Source of the DNA: Paenarthrobacter ureafaciens
GTDB taxonomy: Bacteria; Actinomycetota; Actinomycetes; Actinomycetales; Micrococcaceae
Length of the DNA: 64,000 nucleotides
Assembly: GCF_004028095.1 (NCBI RefSeq)
Contig: NZ_SBHM01000009.1
Coordinates: forward strand, 1 to 64,000
Direction of reading: 5' to 3'
Shown here: one piece after another, positions 52,789-60,690 of the stretch
Layout of the letters: every line of letters starts with the position of its first letter
Position numbering within the stretch: the stretch's first letter is position 1
Notes under the pieces: generated by a model
Database searches by the model: none
Seen by the model: the letters and a program-made list of their open reading frames with translations, nothing else
Told to the model about the DNA's origin: nothing
Position numbers and translations under genes: made by a program

Positions 52789-52878
52789 TGAGATCGGTTG
52801 CATTTTTGATAACTAGAAATGAGATCGGTTGCTGAGATCGGTTGCACTAAATTTAGAGCGGTGGAGTTGCTCTGTCAA
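52789..52878 (-). promoter_or_regulatory. Promoter 3 with tandem LacI-type operator plus extra site
   Basis: On the minus strand TTGACA (52873-52878), a 17-base spacer and TAAATT (52850-52855) are followed by the operator pair at 52833-52846 and 52820-52833 (TGAGATCGGTTGC[A/T] on the plus strand). A third copy, TGAGATCGGTTGCA at 52789-52802, lies downstream next to the ribosome site. The design matches promoters 1 and 2. It drives the ABC transporter operon. Confidence 0.85.
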
Positions 52879-53101
52879 GGGATCATGTGATGTGGGTTAT
52901 ATGACGGCGAACTTCGCAATGCCCACTCCGATGTGCCGCCGGAAGGGGCCCGCCCCTTCGGACAGGGTTATCGCCGCCTAGGTCATGCCGGCGTCGATCC
53001 CGATGAGCTTTCGGATGTGATGGCAACTCAAAGGACCGCTCATCAAACGACGCCGTCCACCCTCGGATCAGACCAGTCCCGCGACGTTATCGCCAACCCC
53101 C
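52879..53101. other. Fragmentary sequence between promoter 3 and DUF4192 copy 2
   Basis: A plus-strand reading at about 52925-53030 (PPEGARPFGQGYRRLGHAGV) looks like part of a former gene, but I cannot name it. It marks the seam between the catabolic island and the DUF4192 block. Confidence 0.35.
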
Positions 53102-54133
53102 TCAGGGCATGTCGAGATGGGTTCGGTGGGCGGTGTTTTTGTTGGTGTTCCAGCCTGCGATGATGCCGGCGCCGATCATGTTGTCGGTGAGGCGTGCGAA
53201 GCGGTAGCCGGGGTCGGTGTAGAGGGCGAGTTGGAGGTATTGGTGGGCTTTGGATCCTCTGCCTTCCCACCAGTTGATGTAGCCGATGGTGGTGAGGATG
53301 GGTGCTGCGTGCTCCGGTGCGGCCAGGGTGTAGGTGTGGGTGAGGAGTTGTTTGGCCCATTCGATGCGTGACCAGTTCGGTGCCTGGGTGGTTTGGGCGA
53401 AGAGGATGCGAACCGATGGTTCGTCGATGCCGGGGATGTCGGCCATGAGCCGGTCTCGGTTGTGCGGGAACTGGTAGTAGGCGATGAGCTTCAGAACGTC
53501 CTGGTCGCTGGGGTAGTCCTTGGTGGCGAGCATGCCGTTCCAAAGCTCGTGCGCATCGTGCACCGCTGTCGCTGGCGGCTGGTTGAGGATGGTTTGTTTG
53601 TGGTGTTCGACGGCGGTCGCGTCCTCAGCCTTGTGGGTCGCGGTCGGGAGGGTGATTTGGTTGGTGGGTTCGATGGTGCTGCCGCGGTAGATGAATTCGG
53701 CGTTGATTTGTGAGTATTCGGTGGTGCTGATGGGTATTGCGATGTCGGGTCCGGGTGGGGTGTCGTAGGGGGAGTAGGTGGTGTCAGTGACGTAGATGCC
53801 GTCGCGGATGGTGATGCCTTCGTGGGCGAGGACTCCGGTGAGGGCTGCGATGGTGGCCCGGTGGGGCCTTGCCTCTCCTGCCTGTGGGGTTTGGGTGGTG
53901 TAGAGGGCGAAGACGATGCTGTTGGCTTGTTCGTCGGTGGTGAGGTAGGCGGCGACGGTTTGGGCGAAGTGGGTTTCGTGGCCTGGTTGTTTGGGGAGAT
54001 CGATGCGGAGAGTGGCGCCGACTTTGTCTTTGTTGAGGGTGATGCAGACGAGGCTTTCTGTTGGCCAGAAGCCGAGGGTGTGGCCGATGAAGCTGAGCAG
54101 ATCGGCGGGGTCTTTAATGGTGAGCGCGTTCAT
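53102..54133 (-). CDS. DUF4192-family protein, copy 2
   Basis: The product has 343 residues, the same length as copy 1 (14012-15043) and highly similar along its whole length, for example DPADLLSFIGHTLGFWPTES and DGIYVTDTTYSPYD. Differences cluster in the middle (after residue 160) and are mostly conservative, suggesting that the protein has been maintained. Its upstream sequence differs from copies 1 and 3, so it has a separate promoter context. Function unknown. Confidence 0.85.
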   Translation of the reverse strand: MNALTIKDPADLLSFIGHTLGFWPTESLVCITLNKDKVGATLRIDLPKQPGHETHFAQTVAAYLTTDEQANSIVFALYTTQTPQAGEARPHRATIAALTGVLAHEGITIRDGIYVTDTTYSPYDTPPGPDIAIPISTTEYSQINAEFIYRGSTIEPTNQITLPTATHKAEDATAVEHHKQTILNQPPATAVHDAHELWNGMLATKDYPSDQDVLKLIAYYQFPHNRDRLMADIPGIDEPSVRILFAQTTQAPNWSRIEWAKQLLTHTYTLAAPEHAAPILTTIGYINWWEGRGSKAHQYLQLALYTDPGYRFARLTDNMIGAGIIAGWNTNKNTAHRTHLDMP

Positions 54134-54475
54134 GGTCGTGCTTTTCCTTGTCGTTGGCTAGTGACGGTTCTATGGTCTGGGGGCCGTCTGCGTTCTACGG
54201 CGGCCACCGCCTGGGCCTGTGCATCGAGAGTTTGTTGGTCTATTTCTTCATGGACGGCCGCGGGTTGAGCGCCATGACTAAGTGGAAGCCAGGTAGCTCG
54301 GTTCATTTATTGCGGGAACGTGGTCTTTATTTGCTCTGGCTCTGGAAATATTGCTTGTCAACTGCCGGTTTATTGAGCGCGTGGTGCAAGATTGTGCTGG
54401 GGGAGCGAAACCTGTTGTTGTCGACAGTTGCGGTGAACCCGCAGCCTCTGTTTCCTGACGACGATAGGTCTATAG
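54134..54475. other. Region between DUF4192 copy 2 and the DUF2510 fragment
   Basis: About 340 bases with no supported gene. It should contain the promoter of the DUF4192 gene (leftward) and of the DUF2510 gene (rightward), but I see no clear boxes. Confidence 0.4.
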
Positions 54476-54730
54476 ATGAGCGTTCCCGCCGGCTGGTACA
54501 CCGACCCCCAAGAAGCTTCTTTGGTCCGGTATTGGGACGGCCGTCGATGGACCCAACACGTTCAGCCTGCTCAGCAGCAACAGCTTGTCCAGCCGCAGCC
54601 GACGGTGCCTCAGGTTCCGGTCCCCGTGCAGCAAGCACCGCAACAGCCGTCCGTAGAGCAGCCTGGTCCGGAACCAGTGCGGAAGGTTGGGTTCTTCGGT
54701 GCACGGAAGACAGCCGGGAGCCGCACAAAG
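54476..54730 (+). pseudogene. Truncated DUF2510-domain gene
   Basis: The N-terminus MSVPAGWYTDPQEASLVRYW and WDGRRWTQH is the DUF2510 signature, followed by a Gln/Pro-rich linker and KVGFFGARKTA, which in actinobacteria often precedes a coiled-coil DUF4041-type region. The protein is cut after about 80 residues, where the sequence passes into the 3' end of DUF4192 copy 3. I infer that the duplication or insertion of copy 3 removed the rest. Confidence 0.7.
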
Positions 54731-54770
54731 AATAGTGCCTGCGGTGTTCCAATCAACGAAGAATCGCTTG

Positions 54771-55759
54771 TCACGGCATTTCGAGGTTGTTCCGGTATGC
54801 GGTGTTTTTGTTGGTGTTCCAGCCTGCGATGATGCCGGCGCCGAGCATGTGGTCGGTGAGGCGTGCGAAGCGGTAGCCGGGTTCGGTGTCGAGGGCGAAT
54901 TGGAGATATTGGTGGGCTTTGGATCCTCGGCCTTCCCACCAGTTGATGTAGCCGATGGTGGTGAGGATGGGTGCTGCGTGCTCCGATGCGGCCCGGGGTG
55001 TAGGTGTGGGTGAGGAGTTGTTTGGGCGAAGAGGATGCGAACCGATGGTTCGTCGATGCCGGGGATGTGGGCCATGAGCCGGTCGCGGATGTGCGGGAAC
55101 TGGAAGTAGGCGATGAGTTTCAGGTGTCCTGGTTGGTGGGGTAGTTCTTGGTGGCGAGCATGCCGTTCCAAAGCTCGTGCGCATCGTGTATCGCTGTCGC
55201 TGGCGGCCGGTTGCCGATGGCTTCCATGTGGCGTTCGACGGCGACCGCGTCCTCAGCCTTGTGGGTCGCCAGGGGGAGGGTGATTTGGTTGGTGGGTTCG
55301 ACGGTGCTCCCACGGTAGACGAACTCGGCGTTGACCCGTGAGTATTCGGTGGTGTTGAGAGGAACCGCGATGTCGGGTCCGGGTGGGTTGTCGTAGGGGG
55401 AGTAGGTGGTATCGGTGACGTAGATGCCGTCTCGGATGATGATGCCTTCCCTCGCGAGGACTCCGGTGAGGGCTGCGATGGTGGCACGGTGCGGTCTGGC
55501 TTCTCCTGGTTCCGGAGCGTCAGTGGGGTAGAGGGCGAAGACGATGCCGTTGGCTCGCTCGTCGGAGGTGAGGTAGGCGGCGACGGTTTGGGCGAAGTGG
55601 ATCTCCACGCCTGGTTGTTGGGGGGCGATGCGGAGTGTGGCGCCGACTTTGACTTTGATTGATGGTGACGCAGACGAGGCTTTCTGTTGGCCAGAAGCCC
55701 AGGGTGTGGCCGATGAAGCTTAGCAAATCGGCGGGATCCTTGATGGTGAGTGCATTCAT
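54771..55759 (-). pseudogene. DUF4192-family gene, copy 3 (broken)
   Basis: The ATG at 55759 opens MNALTIKDPADLLSFIGHTL, but the frame is lost after FWPTESLVCVTI. The central part (EIHFAQTVAAYLTSDERANG, DGIYVTDTTYSPYD) continues in a second frame, and the C-terminus (APILTTIGYINWWEGRGSKA to NNLEMP) lies in a third. A segment of about 15 codons around the PHPHLHP region is deleted. Its upstream DNA resembles that of copy 1. It is clearly a decayed duplicate. Confidence 0.88.
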
Positions 55760-56006
55760 TGTCCTGTCTCCTCGTGCGTTGATGGCAGTTGGCGGTGGAA
55801 GCCCTTCTGCTGGGGGCCTCAGCCATCCATGAGCGTGTGACATGCCTTGCGCCATGACCGTCTTCCACTGACTTCGGAGATCGAAGACAGCGCGACGAAT
55901 CATTTGAGCTGCAGCGCCATACGGACACCGTCAGTACCTTGTCCGGAGGGGTGCCGGAGAACGTTTTGGCCCACCGTCATGTCCCGTCTGCTCAGGCCGG
56001 AACCAA

Positions 56007-56076
56007 GGAGTGAAGCATTCGAACATATGCGCCGTTATCGGTTTCACTTGGCTCGGTGGAGGATGTCTTAGTCCCT
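56007..56076. repeat. Repeat segment shared with the region near 15,341
   Basis: This is the second copy of the TTCGAACATATGCGCCGTTA block with GGCTCGGTGG and TTAGTCCCT. It lies upstream of DUF4192 copy 3 as its partner lies upstream of copy 1. Here it is followed at once by the toxin-antitoxin promoter. Confidence 0.7.
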
Positions 56077-56084
56077 GCCCGCTA

Positions 56085-56101
56085 GGTACCGTTTTGGTAC
56101 C
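56085..56101 (+). promoter_or_regulatory. Candidate antitoxin operator (GGTACC inverted repeat)
   Basis: GGTACC (56085-56090) and GGTACC (56096-56101) are separated by GTTTT, giving a symmetric site just before the antitoxin gene. Ribbon-helix-helix antitoxins usually bind such short repeated palindromes and repress their own operon. Confidence 0.65.
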
Positions 56102-56111
56102 ATGGGGTTTC

Positions 56112-56318
56112 ATGGCTATGAATCTCCGAGTCCCTGAGGACCTTGATCGACGGCTGGAAAAGTTGGCCGCCGAGGAACACACGTCCAAGTCCGCACTCCT
56201 ATTGCAGGGGGCCGAGTTGGTTCTGCAGCGGCACGCGCGCCGGCGTGAAATTAGTGAGGGCCTTGATTTTGTGTTGAGTCATGATGCTGAGCTGCTGACG
56301 CGCCTTGAGGACGCGTGA
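56112..56318 (+). CDS. Ribbon-helix-helix (CopG-type) antitoxin
   Basis: The product has 68 residues from ATG 56112. The N-terminal strand-helix-helix pattern MAMNLRVPEDLDRRLEKLAA with EEHTSKSALLLQGAEL is the RHH/CopG signature. The C-terminal part (SHDAELLTRLEDA) would wrap the toxin. Its stop overlaps the toxin GTG by four bases, the standard layout of a toxin-antitoxin pair. Confidence 0.85.
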   Translation: MAMNLRVPEDLDRRLEKLAAEEHTSKSALLLQGAELVLQRHARRREISEGLDFVLSHDAELLTRLEDA

Positions 56319-56683
56319 CGGCTTACCTTGACATTGAGGATGCGCTTCAAGTTATTGATCGCTACGGCTTCCATATCCGCGACGTCGGCTTGTTGGCGTC
56401 GGCGTTGGCCAGGCCGGCGACAACGGTCATGGGCGCTGAAGCTTATCCGGAACTAGCGGTGAAGGCGGCTGCCTTACTTGAGTCGGTCGCGCGGTTCCAT
56501 CCACTCCTTGATGGGAACAAGCGGACTGCTTGGACGCTCATGGTGCTGTTGTTGTGGATCAACGGCTACCGTCATGACTTCTCAACTGACGAGGGCTTCG
56601 GACTGGTCGTCGGGGTCGCCGCTGGGGAAGTTGAGATACGGGATTCGGCCGCTGTGATTTCGAATCATTTGGTGCCGCGTTAA
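56315..56683 (+). CDS. doc: Doc-type toxin (Fic fold)
   Basis: The product has 122 residues from a GTG start. The Fic/Doc active-site motif HPLLDGNKRTAW lies at residues 62-73 and keeps the catalytic His and the anion-binding GNKR. Length and fold match Doc, which phosphorylates elongation factor Tu and halts translation. The RHH antitoxin replaces the Phd antitoxin of the classical pair. The module lies directly left of long repeat copy C, where it could stabilise the island. Confidence 0.9.
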   Translation: MTAYLDIEDALQVIDRYGFHIRDVGLLASALARPATTVMGAEAYPELAVKAAALLESVARFHPLLDGNKRTAWTLMVLLLWINGYRHDFSTDEGFGLVVGVAAGEVEIRDSAAVISNHLVPR

Positions 56684-56817
56684 CTCGGCCTTCCCCTAAG
56701 AGGAAGGTGTGGACAATGTCCACACCTTCCGCCTCGGACTAGCCCGTACACCCCCCGGACTGGCCCGGACTCCGCAAGTTTCCGCGGGAACCCAGCAATA
56801 ACAAGGCCGGGAATCGC

Positions 56818-56839
56818 GTTCGAGTCCCACCTCGGGCAC
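56818..56839 (+). other. tRNA 3'-end-like segment, copy C
   Basis: The same 22 bases as in copies A and B, starting GTTCGAGTCCCACC. The preceding bases (ATCGC) differ again, so only the 3' portion of a tRNA-like sequence is shared. Confidence 0.65.
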
Positions 56840-56844
56840 GGCAT

Positions 56845-56867
56845 AACCCCTTTTCAGAGGGGTTTTT
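56845..56867 (+). terminator. Intrinsic terminator in repeat copy C
   Basis: AACCCCT pairs with AGGGGTT around a six-base loop, followed by a run of T. Confidence 0.8.
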
Positions 56868-57115
56868 GCTTTTAAGTGTGGACAAATGTTGACAAGTCCC
56901 TCTGCCTCATGACCCGGATGGTGCCTGGCCGCCGGGAACGGCCTGTTCAGTTTGGGTGGGGGAGCGGGCTCAGCGTCCTGGCGTGTGGGCGCTCCGCTGG
57001 CTCTGGGTTGGGGACATTCAAGCTCCCTCTTTCGGTTCTGTCCGGTAGGTCTGGAGTGCCCTACACATCTTCATGGAGAGGAAGACTGAGCGCAGCATGA
57101 CTTCCAGTCTCTGGG

Positions 57116-57507
57116 TCAAAGTTCTTGATCTTGGCGCGTTGCTGGAGCTCAGAGCCCTGACTGAGTGCGAGCCTAGTCAGGCCAAAAGGGGGTGTGGACA
57201 TTGTCAACGCCTAAACTTCCGTCGGTGACCTACGTCCAGAACTGCCCCGCAGCCATCTTTGTTGAAGTACATCGGCCTTGAGCGCTAGAAGCTGAATAAG
57301 TCGAGTTGGCTCGGTGGCCCGCACTGCAGGGTCACGACATCGTTTCGGGTGAATCGGTATGAAAAATCCCACGACGTCGACATAGCTCAGGTCGTGCAGT
57401 TGATGGCCGCGACAACTCGCTCCGCGAGTCGGATGGCAGATAACCAGCCGAAGTTCGGACTCCACGGGCCCTGCAAACTGAGCGAATTCGTGCGAACTGT
57501 TTGCATC
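57116..57507. other. No recognisable gene
   Basis: Between repeat C and the NmrA-like gene I find no supported coding frame. A lone TGTGGACATTGTCAAC at about 57193 resembles half of the repeat palindrome. Confidence 0.4.
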
Positions 57508-57542
57508 GGGTCTGGGCCGCCCCGTCAGGGCAGCCCAGACCC
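57508..57542 (-). terminator. Hairpin after the NmrA-like gene
   Basis: GGGTCTGGGC (57508-57517) and GCCCAGACCC (57533-57542) form a perfect 10-bp stem with further pairing inside. It lies 39 bases after the stop of the minus-strand gene. No T-run follows, so termination may be inefficient or use another mechanism. Confidence 0.55.
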
Positions 57543-57580
57543 GGGGCAAAGGGGGCAGCATTTGCCAGTCCTCTGTCCTG

Positions 57581-58522
57581 TCAGGCTGCGATGTTGTACT
57601 TGATCCACTCGGTCAGGCTGGTGACTGGAATTGAGTGCCTCGCGTTGAAGGTGTCGTCCTTTGGCCAGGCCACTCCTCGGCCCTGGGCAAAGACGGCGCG
57701 GTATTTTCGTGTCATATTGTCCGGGTCGTTGGCCAGCTCGTCCAGCAGGAAAGGCACTGTCCATTCCACGACCCGGAACGGACGCTCAAGCACGGATTCA
57801 AGGGTCCGCGCCAACTCACCGTATGTGATGGTGTCGCCGGCAAGGTAGACGATCTCGTTGCGGATGCGTGGTTCAGCAAAGAGGATCTCAGCGGTGAGGA
57901 CGCCGATGTCTTCGGGGGTCGTTACGGTGACAGCTGTATCCAGGCTGCCCAAGGCGTTGACAGTGTCGTTAGGGAGATCGACCATCCCGGACCCCGGCTC
58001 GAAGAGGTAGTTCATGAACATTCCGGTGGAGATGATCACCCACTCGGTCTCGTGCTGGGACCTGAGCAGATCCCTGACATCCAGTTGCGAGTCGAAGATG
58101 TCCTGGGGACTTCCCCGGCCGATCACGTCGAAGTCGACGCCGAACTGCCAGGGGAAGTATCGAGGGAGTTTCGCTTGGAGAGCGGCCTGTGCAACTTTCA
58201 TGGGAGTGTCAAGTCCGGCGGTGATGCCCGTGCAGCCGATCACGGTGTCGTAGTTCGCGAAGATCGAGGCAAGTTCATCGACCGTGTTCTTGACCAGGTC
58301 GCCCTGGACAATCCTTACGCCCAGGTTTCGGATCTCGGCGAGATCGCGCTGCTTATCCGGGGCAGCGGATTCGACAGTATTCGCCCGCAGGAGCACACTG
58401 ACAGTTGAGACGTTCACGTCTCTGGCCCGCCGTGCCACATTGCGAAGCACGGGCATGCCAAGTTCTCCCGCTCCGATGATGAGGATGTGCCGCGAGCGGG
58501 CGGACGGAATTTCGTTTGTCAT
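57581..58522 (-). CDS. NmrA-like NAD(P)-binding reductase
   Basis: The product has 313 residues from ATG 58522. The frame is open far upstream, but residues from MTNEIPSARSRHILIIGAGE onward form the proper N-terminus. It has the Rossmann loop IGAGELGMP, YDTVIGCTG, and the NmrA/isoflavone-reductase features KLPRYFPWQFGVD and VIISTGMFMNYLFE. Members reduce aromatic or phenolic compounds or sense the NADP redox state. It is divergent from a MerR regulator, with a dyad operator between. Confidence 0.85.
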   Translation of the reverse strand: MTNEIPSARSRHILIIGAGELGMPVLRNVARRARDVNVSTVSVLLRANTVESAAPDKQRDLAEIRNLGVRIVQGDLVKNTVDELASIFANYDTVIGCTGITAGLDTPMKVAQAALQAKLPRYFPWQFGVDFDVIGRGSPQDIFDSQLDVRDLLRSQHETEWVIISTGMFMNYLFEPGSGMVDLPNDTVNALGSLDTAVTVTTPEDIGVLTAEILFAEPRIRNEIVYLAGDTITYGELARTLESVLERPFRVVEWTVPFLLDELANDPDNMTRKYRAVFAQGRGVAWPKDDTFNARHSIPVTSLTEWIKYNIAA

Positions 58523-58724
58523 TAGCGCAGAGTCCTTACTTGATTCGTGTTCCCAGCTTTTGCTGATGTGGAGCGCCGAACGCCGGCAGTGTGTCGACGT
58601 TGACGTCGTGTTCAAGAGGTCAGGCTCGAGCGCTCCACTCCTGGGCGAGAGGCGGTCATGTCTTTCACCCAAGTGTCCGCACAGGATCCGTTTGGGAACA
58701 GACCTGTCGACGGGCACGAATGCC

Positions 58725-58756
58725 AGCGTAGACTTTGACATTAGTGTCAAGGTCAA
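58725..58756 (-). promoter_or_regulatory. MerR-type promoter/operator
   Basis: On the minus strand TTGACC (58751-58756) and TACGCT (58725-58730) are separated by 20 bases, the long spacer typical of MerR-activated promoters. The spacer contains a 24-base dyad (58731-58754), GACTTTGACA-TTAG-TGTCAAGGTC, perfect except for one pair. It should drive the NmrA-like gene under control of the divergent MerR protein. Confidence 0.75.
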
Positions 58757-58786
58757 GTCGACGATCCAAGTGAAGAGGTACAGACG

Positions 58787-59164
58787 GTGAAAATCGGTGA
58801 GGTTGGCAAGGAACTGGGCGTCCAAACTCGAATGCTCCGCTACTACGAGCAACAGGGGCTCATCCAGGCATCCCGTTCGACCAACGGGTACCGCGAGTAC
58901 TCTGACGAGCAGATCGAGCATGCCCGCCACGTCCGGGCTCTGATAGCGGCCGGCCTGTCGACGAGGATGATCAAGATCGTGCTGAACATCGAAACTCCAG
59001 CAACCCAAGGTCAATCCACTGTAGGCAATCGGGCTCTGGCGGAGGAGCTTGCTCAAGAACTGCGCGTCGTGGAAAACAGAATCGTCTGCCTGGAGAAGAG
59101 CCGTGATGCTGTCATTGACTACCTTCAGCGGACAAATCACGCAGATCTACTGACAACGACGTGA
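58787..59164 (+). CDS. MerR-family transcription regulator
   Basis: The product has 125 residues from GTG 58787. The winged-helix motif KIGEVGKELGVQTRMLRYYE and the QGLI...NGYREYSDEQ wing are typical, followed by a long dimerisation helix (AEELAQELRVVENRIVCLEK). There is no large effector domain and no Cys-rich metal site, so the inducer is probably a small organic compound or redox signal. It is divergent from the NmrA-like gene. Confidence 0.9.
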   Translation: MKIGEVGKELGVQTRMLRYYEQQGLIQASRSTNGYREYSDEQIEHARHVRALIAAGLSTRMIKIVLNIETPATQGQSTVGNRALAEELAQELRVVENRIVCLEKSRDAVIDYLQRTNHADLLTTT

Positions 59165-59361
59165 CCTTCCACGTGCCATTTTGCTTCGCTCAGTTAGATC
59201 ACAACCACCCGTGGCCACGAACGCACAATGTCCTTGCAGCACGTCTTTTGAGGGGTTGCTCAATCGGGAGTGCGATGCCGTCAGCCGCGTGGTGGAAGCT
59301 TTCGAGATGCGATCCGGCCCCTGACCGGTCACGCCCGTGACGCAGGACCGGTTGGTTTGGT

Positions 59362-60141
59362 TTAGTTCAGGGCCGGGGTGTCCTTGGGGATGACGCCGGA
59401 ACCGTAGAGATCGGCGGCGAGATCCTGAAGGGCGCGCAAGGCGACCCGCTGGGGAAAGGGACCGTAGGAAACACGGGCAACACCCAGTTCCTGGAGCTCG
59501 GCCGCGGGCAGCGCTCCGGGCGCGCCAATCACGGACAATTTGCCGTGTCCGAGGCCCGCGACGAGCGGCTCAATAACGTCGCGTGTCAGGGCACCAGGGA
59601 CAAAGACCAACGCCGCGCCTGCATCAAGGAAGGCGCGACCACGAGCAATAGCGTCCTCAACGCTGTCCTTGATCGGACGGTCCCCGCCCTTCGCGATGGC
59701 GTCGGTGCGCGCGTTGAGCTGGAACGGGATGCCTTCGCCCTTCGCGGCGTCGACGATCGCCTTCACCCGGGCGACAGCTTCATTGAAAGGACGCAAACGG
59801 TCTTCGACATTGGCGCCCACGACGCCGATGCCAATCGCCCGGCGGATAGTTTCCGCTGGGTCTTCATAACCGTCGTCGAGGTCTGCAGTGACCGGAAGTT
59901 CAACCGCGCTGACGATCCTCTTCACGCCCTCCAGCGCGACATCCAGGGGCATGGTTCCATCGGCATAGCCATACGCCGCTGCAATCGAGTGCCCGGCGGT
60001 GGCAATGGCCTTGGTTTCGGGCACGGATGCAACGGTCGAGGCGCTGATGGCGTCCCATACGTTGACCACACTCAGGATTTCCGGTGCCTCATGCAGAGCC
60101 TTCAATTTCTCTGCCCGGGCGTTGATATTGTGTTCGGTCAT
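59362..60141 (-). CDS. Isocitrate lyase/PEP mutase-family enzyme
   Basis: The product has 259 residues, with GGAGGA before the ATG. The barrel signatures are VVNVWDAISASTVAS, ADLDDGYED (metal-binding Asp cluster), GANVEDRL and LNARTDA. The isocitrate lyase KKCGH loop is absent, as in the PEP mutase/oxaloacetate decarboxylase/carboxyvinyl-phosphonate side of the superfamily. It may cleave or form a C-C or P-C bond on a 2-keto acid. The reaction is unknown. Confidence 0.87.
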   Translation of the reverse strand: MTEHNINARAEKLKALHEAPEILSVVNVWDAISASTVASVPETKAIATAGHSIAAAYGYADGTMPLDVALEGVKRIVSAVELPVTADLDDGYEDPAETIRRAIGIGVVGANVEDRLRPFNEAVARVKAIVDAAKGEGIPFQLNARTDAIAKGGDRPIKDSVEDAIARGRAFLDAGAALVFVPGALTRDVIEPLVAGLGHGKLSVIGAPGALPAAELQELGVARVSYGPFPQRVALRALQDLAADLYGSGVIPKDTPALN

Positions 60142-60333
60142 GGTTGTCCTCCGTGGTCATGATCAGGATCACTCGCCCATCTCAGCCTGGACGCCATGGC
60201 GCCTTTAGGTGACAAGGCGATAGGCGGGTTCGGGTCTTAGTTGGGGCGGGTCCGTAATGATGTTCGAAAGGGCCGTCGCAGGTGAACCTGCTTCAGCCCG
60301 AAAAGGTATCTCTCGGGCTCACGCACTCGCCAC

Positions 60334-60639
60334 CTAACCTTCTACAGTGTGGTCGACACGCCGCTGGGGCCGTTCTCGCCATCTGGACGGGTAAAGATTC
60401 TCAGCGGTCATTCGGTATCGAAGCTCGCCGACGAGCTGGCCCGGTTCGAGCCAAACCTCGTAGTTGTCCGCGGCCAGGAACAATTCACGCCCGTAAGGCC
60501 CGTCCGCTGCCACCCAGATCATGCTTGAATCGGGCATTACGGCCTCCACCGTTCCCGCGCGGACCAACGCTCCCCGCTGCCTTATCTCTATGGGGACCCC
60601 GTCCAAGCGGTGCCACTCAGATGCGGGATACTGCATCAT
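60334..60639 (-). CDS. Hypothetical protein, small beta-rich
   Basis: The product has 101 residues. The pattern WHRLDGVPIEIRQRG, VRAGTVEAVMPDSSMIWVAADG, RELFLAADNYEVW suggests a small beta-barrel like SH3 or translation-related domains. No known family is assigned. The ribosome site is weak but the composition is coding-like. Confidence 0.55.
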   Translation of the reverse strand: MMQYPASEWHRLDGVPIEIRQRGALVRAGTVEAVMPDSSMIWVAADGPYGRELFLAADNYEVWLEPGQLVGELRYRMTAENLYPSRWRERPQRRVDHTVEG

Positions 60640-60690
60640 CGAATTGCCCTGTCATGGAGCCCGCCGGTGCCTTCCGCATGGATCAACAGA

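Larger units (their letters stand above)
56705..57115 (+). repeat. Long direct repeat, copy C (att-like)
   Basis: This copy is closest to copy A (20275-20705). It begins with a perfect palindrome: AAGGTGTGGACA, one A, then TGTCCACACCTT. In copy A the matching outer pair is A-T instead of G-C, a compensatory change. The tRNA 3'-end-like block (56818-56839), the terminator, the phased TGTGGACAAATGTTGACAA repeats and the long conserved tail follow in the same order. Confidence 0.82.

Noticed and set aside
20275..57115. CRISPR array
   Set aside because: The repeats are about 400 bp and lie 14-22 kb apart, and no short regularly spaced repeats or cas genes are seen.
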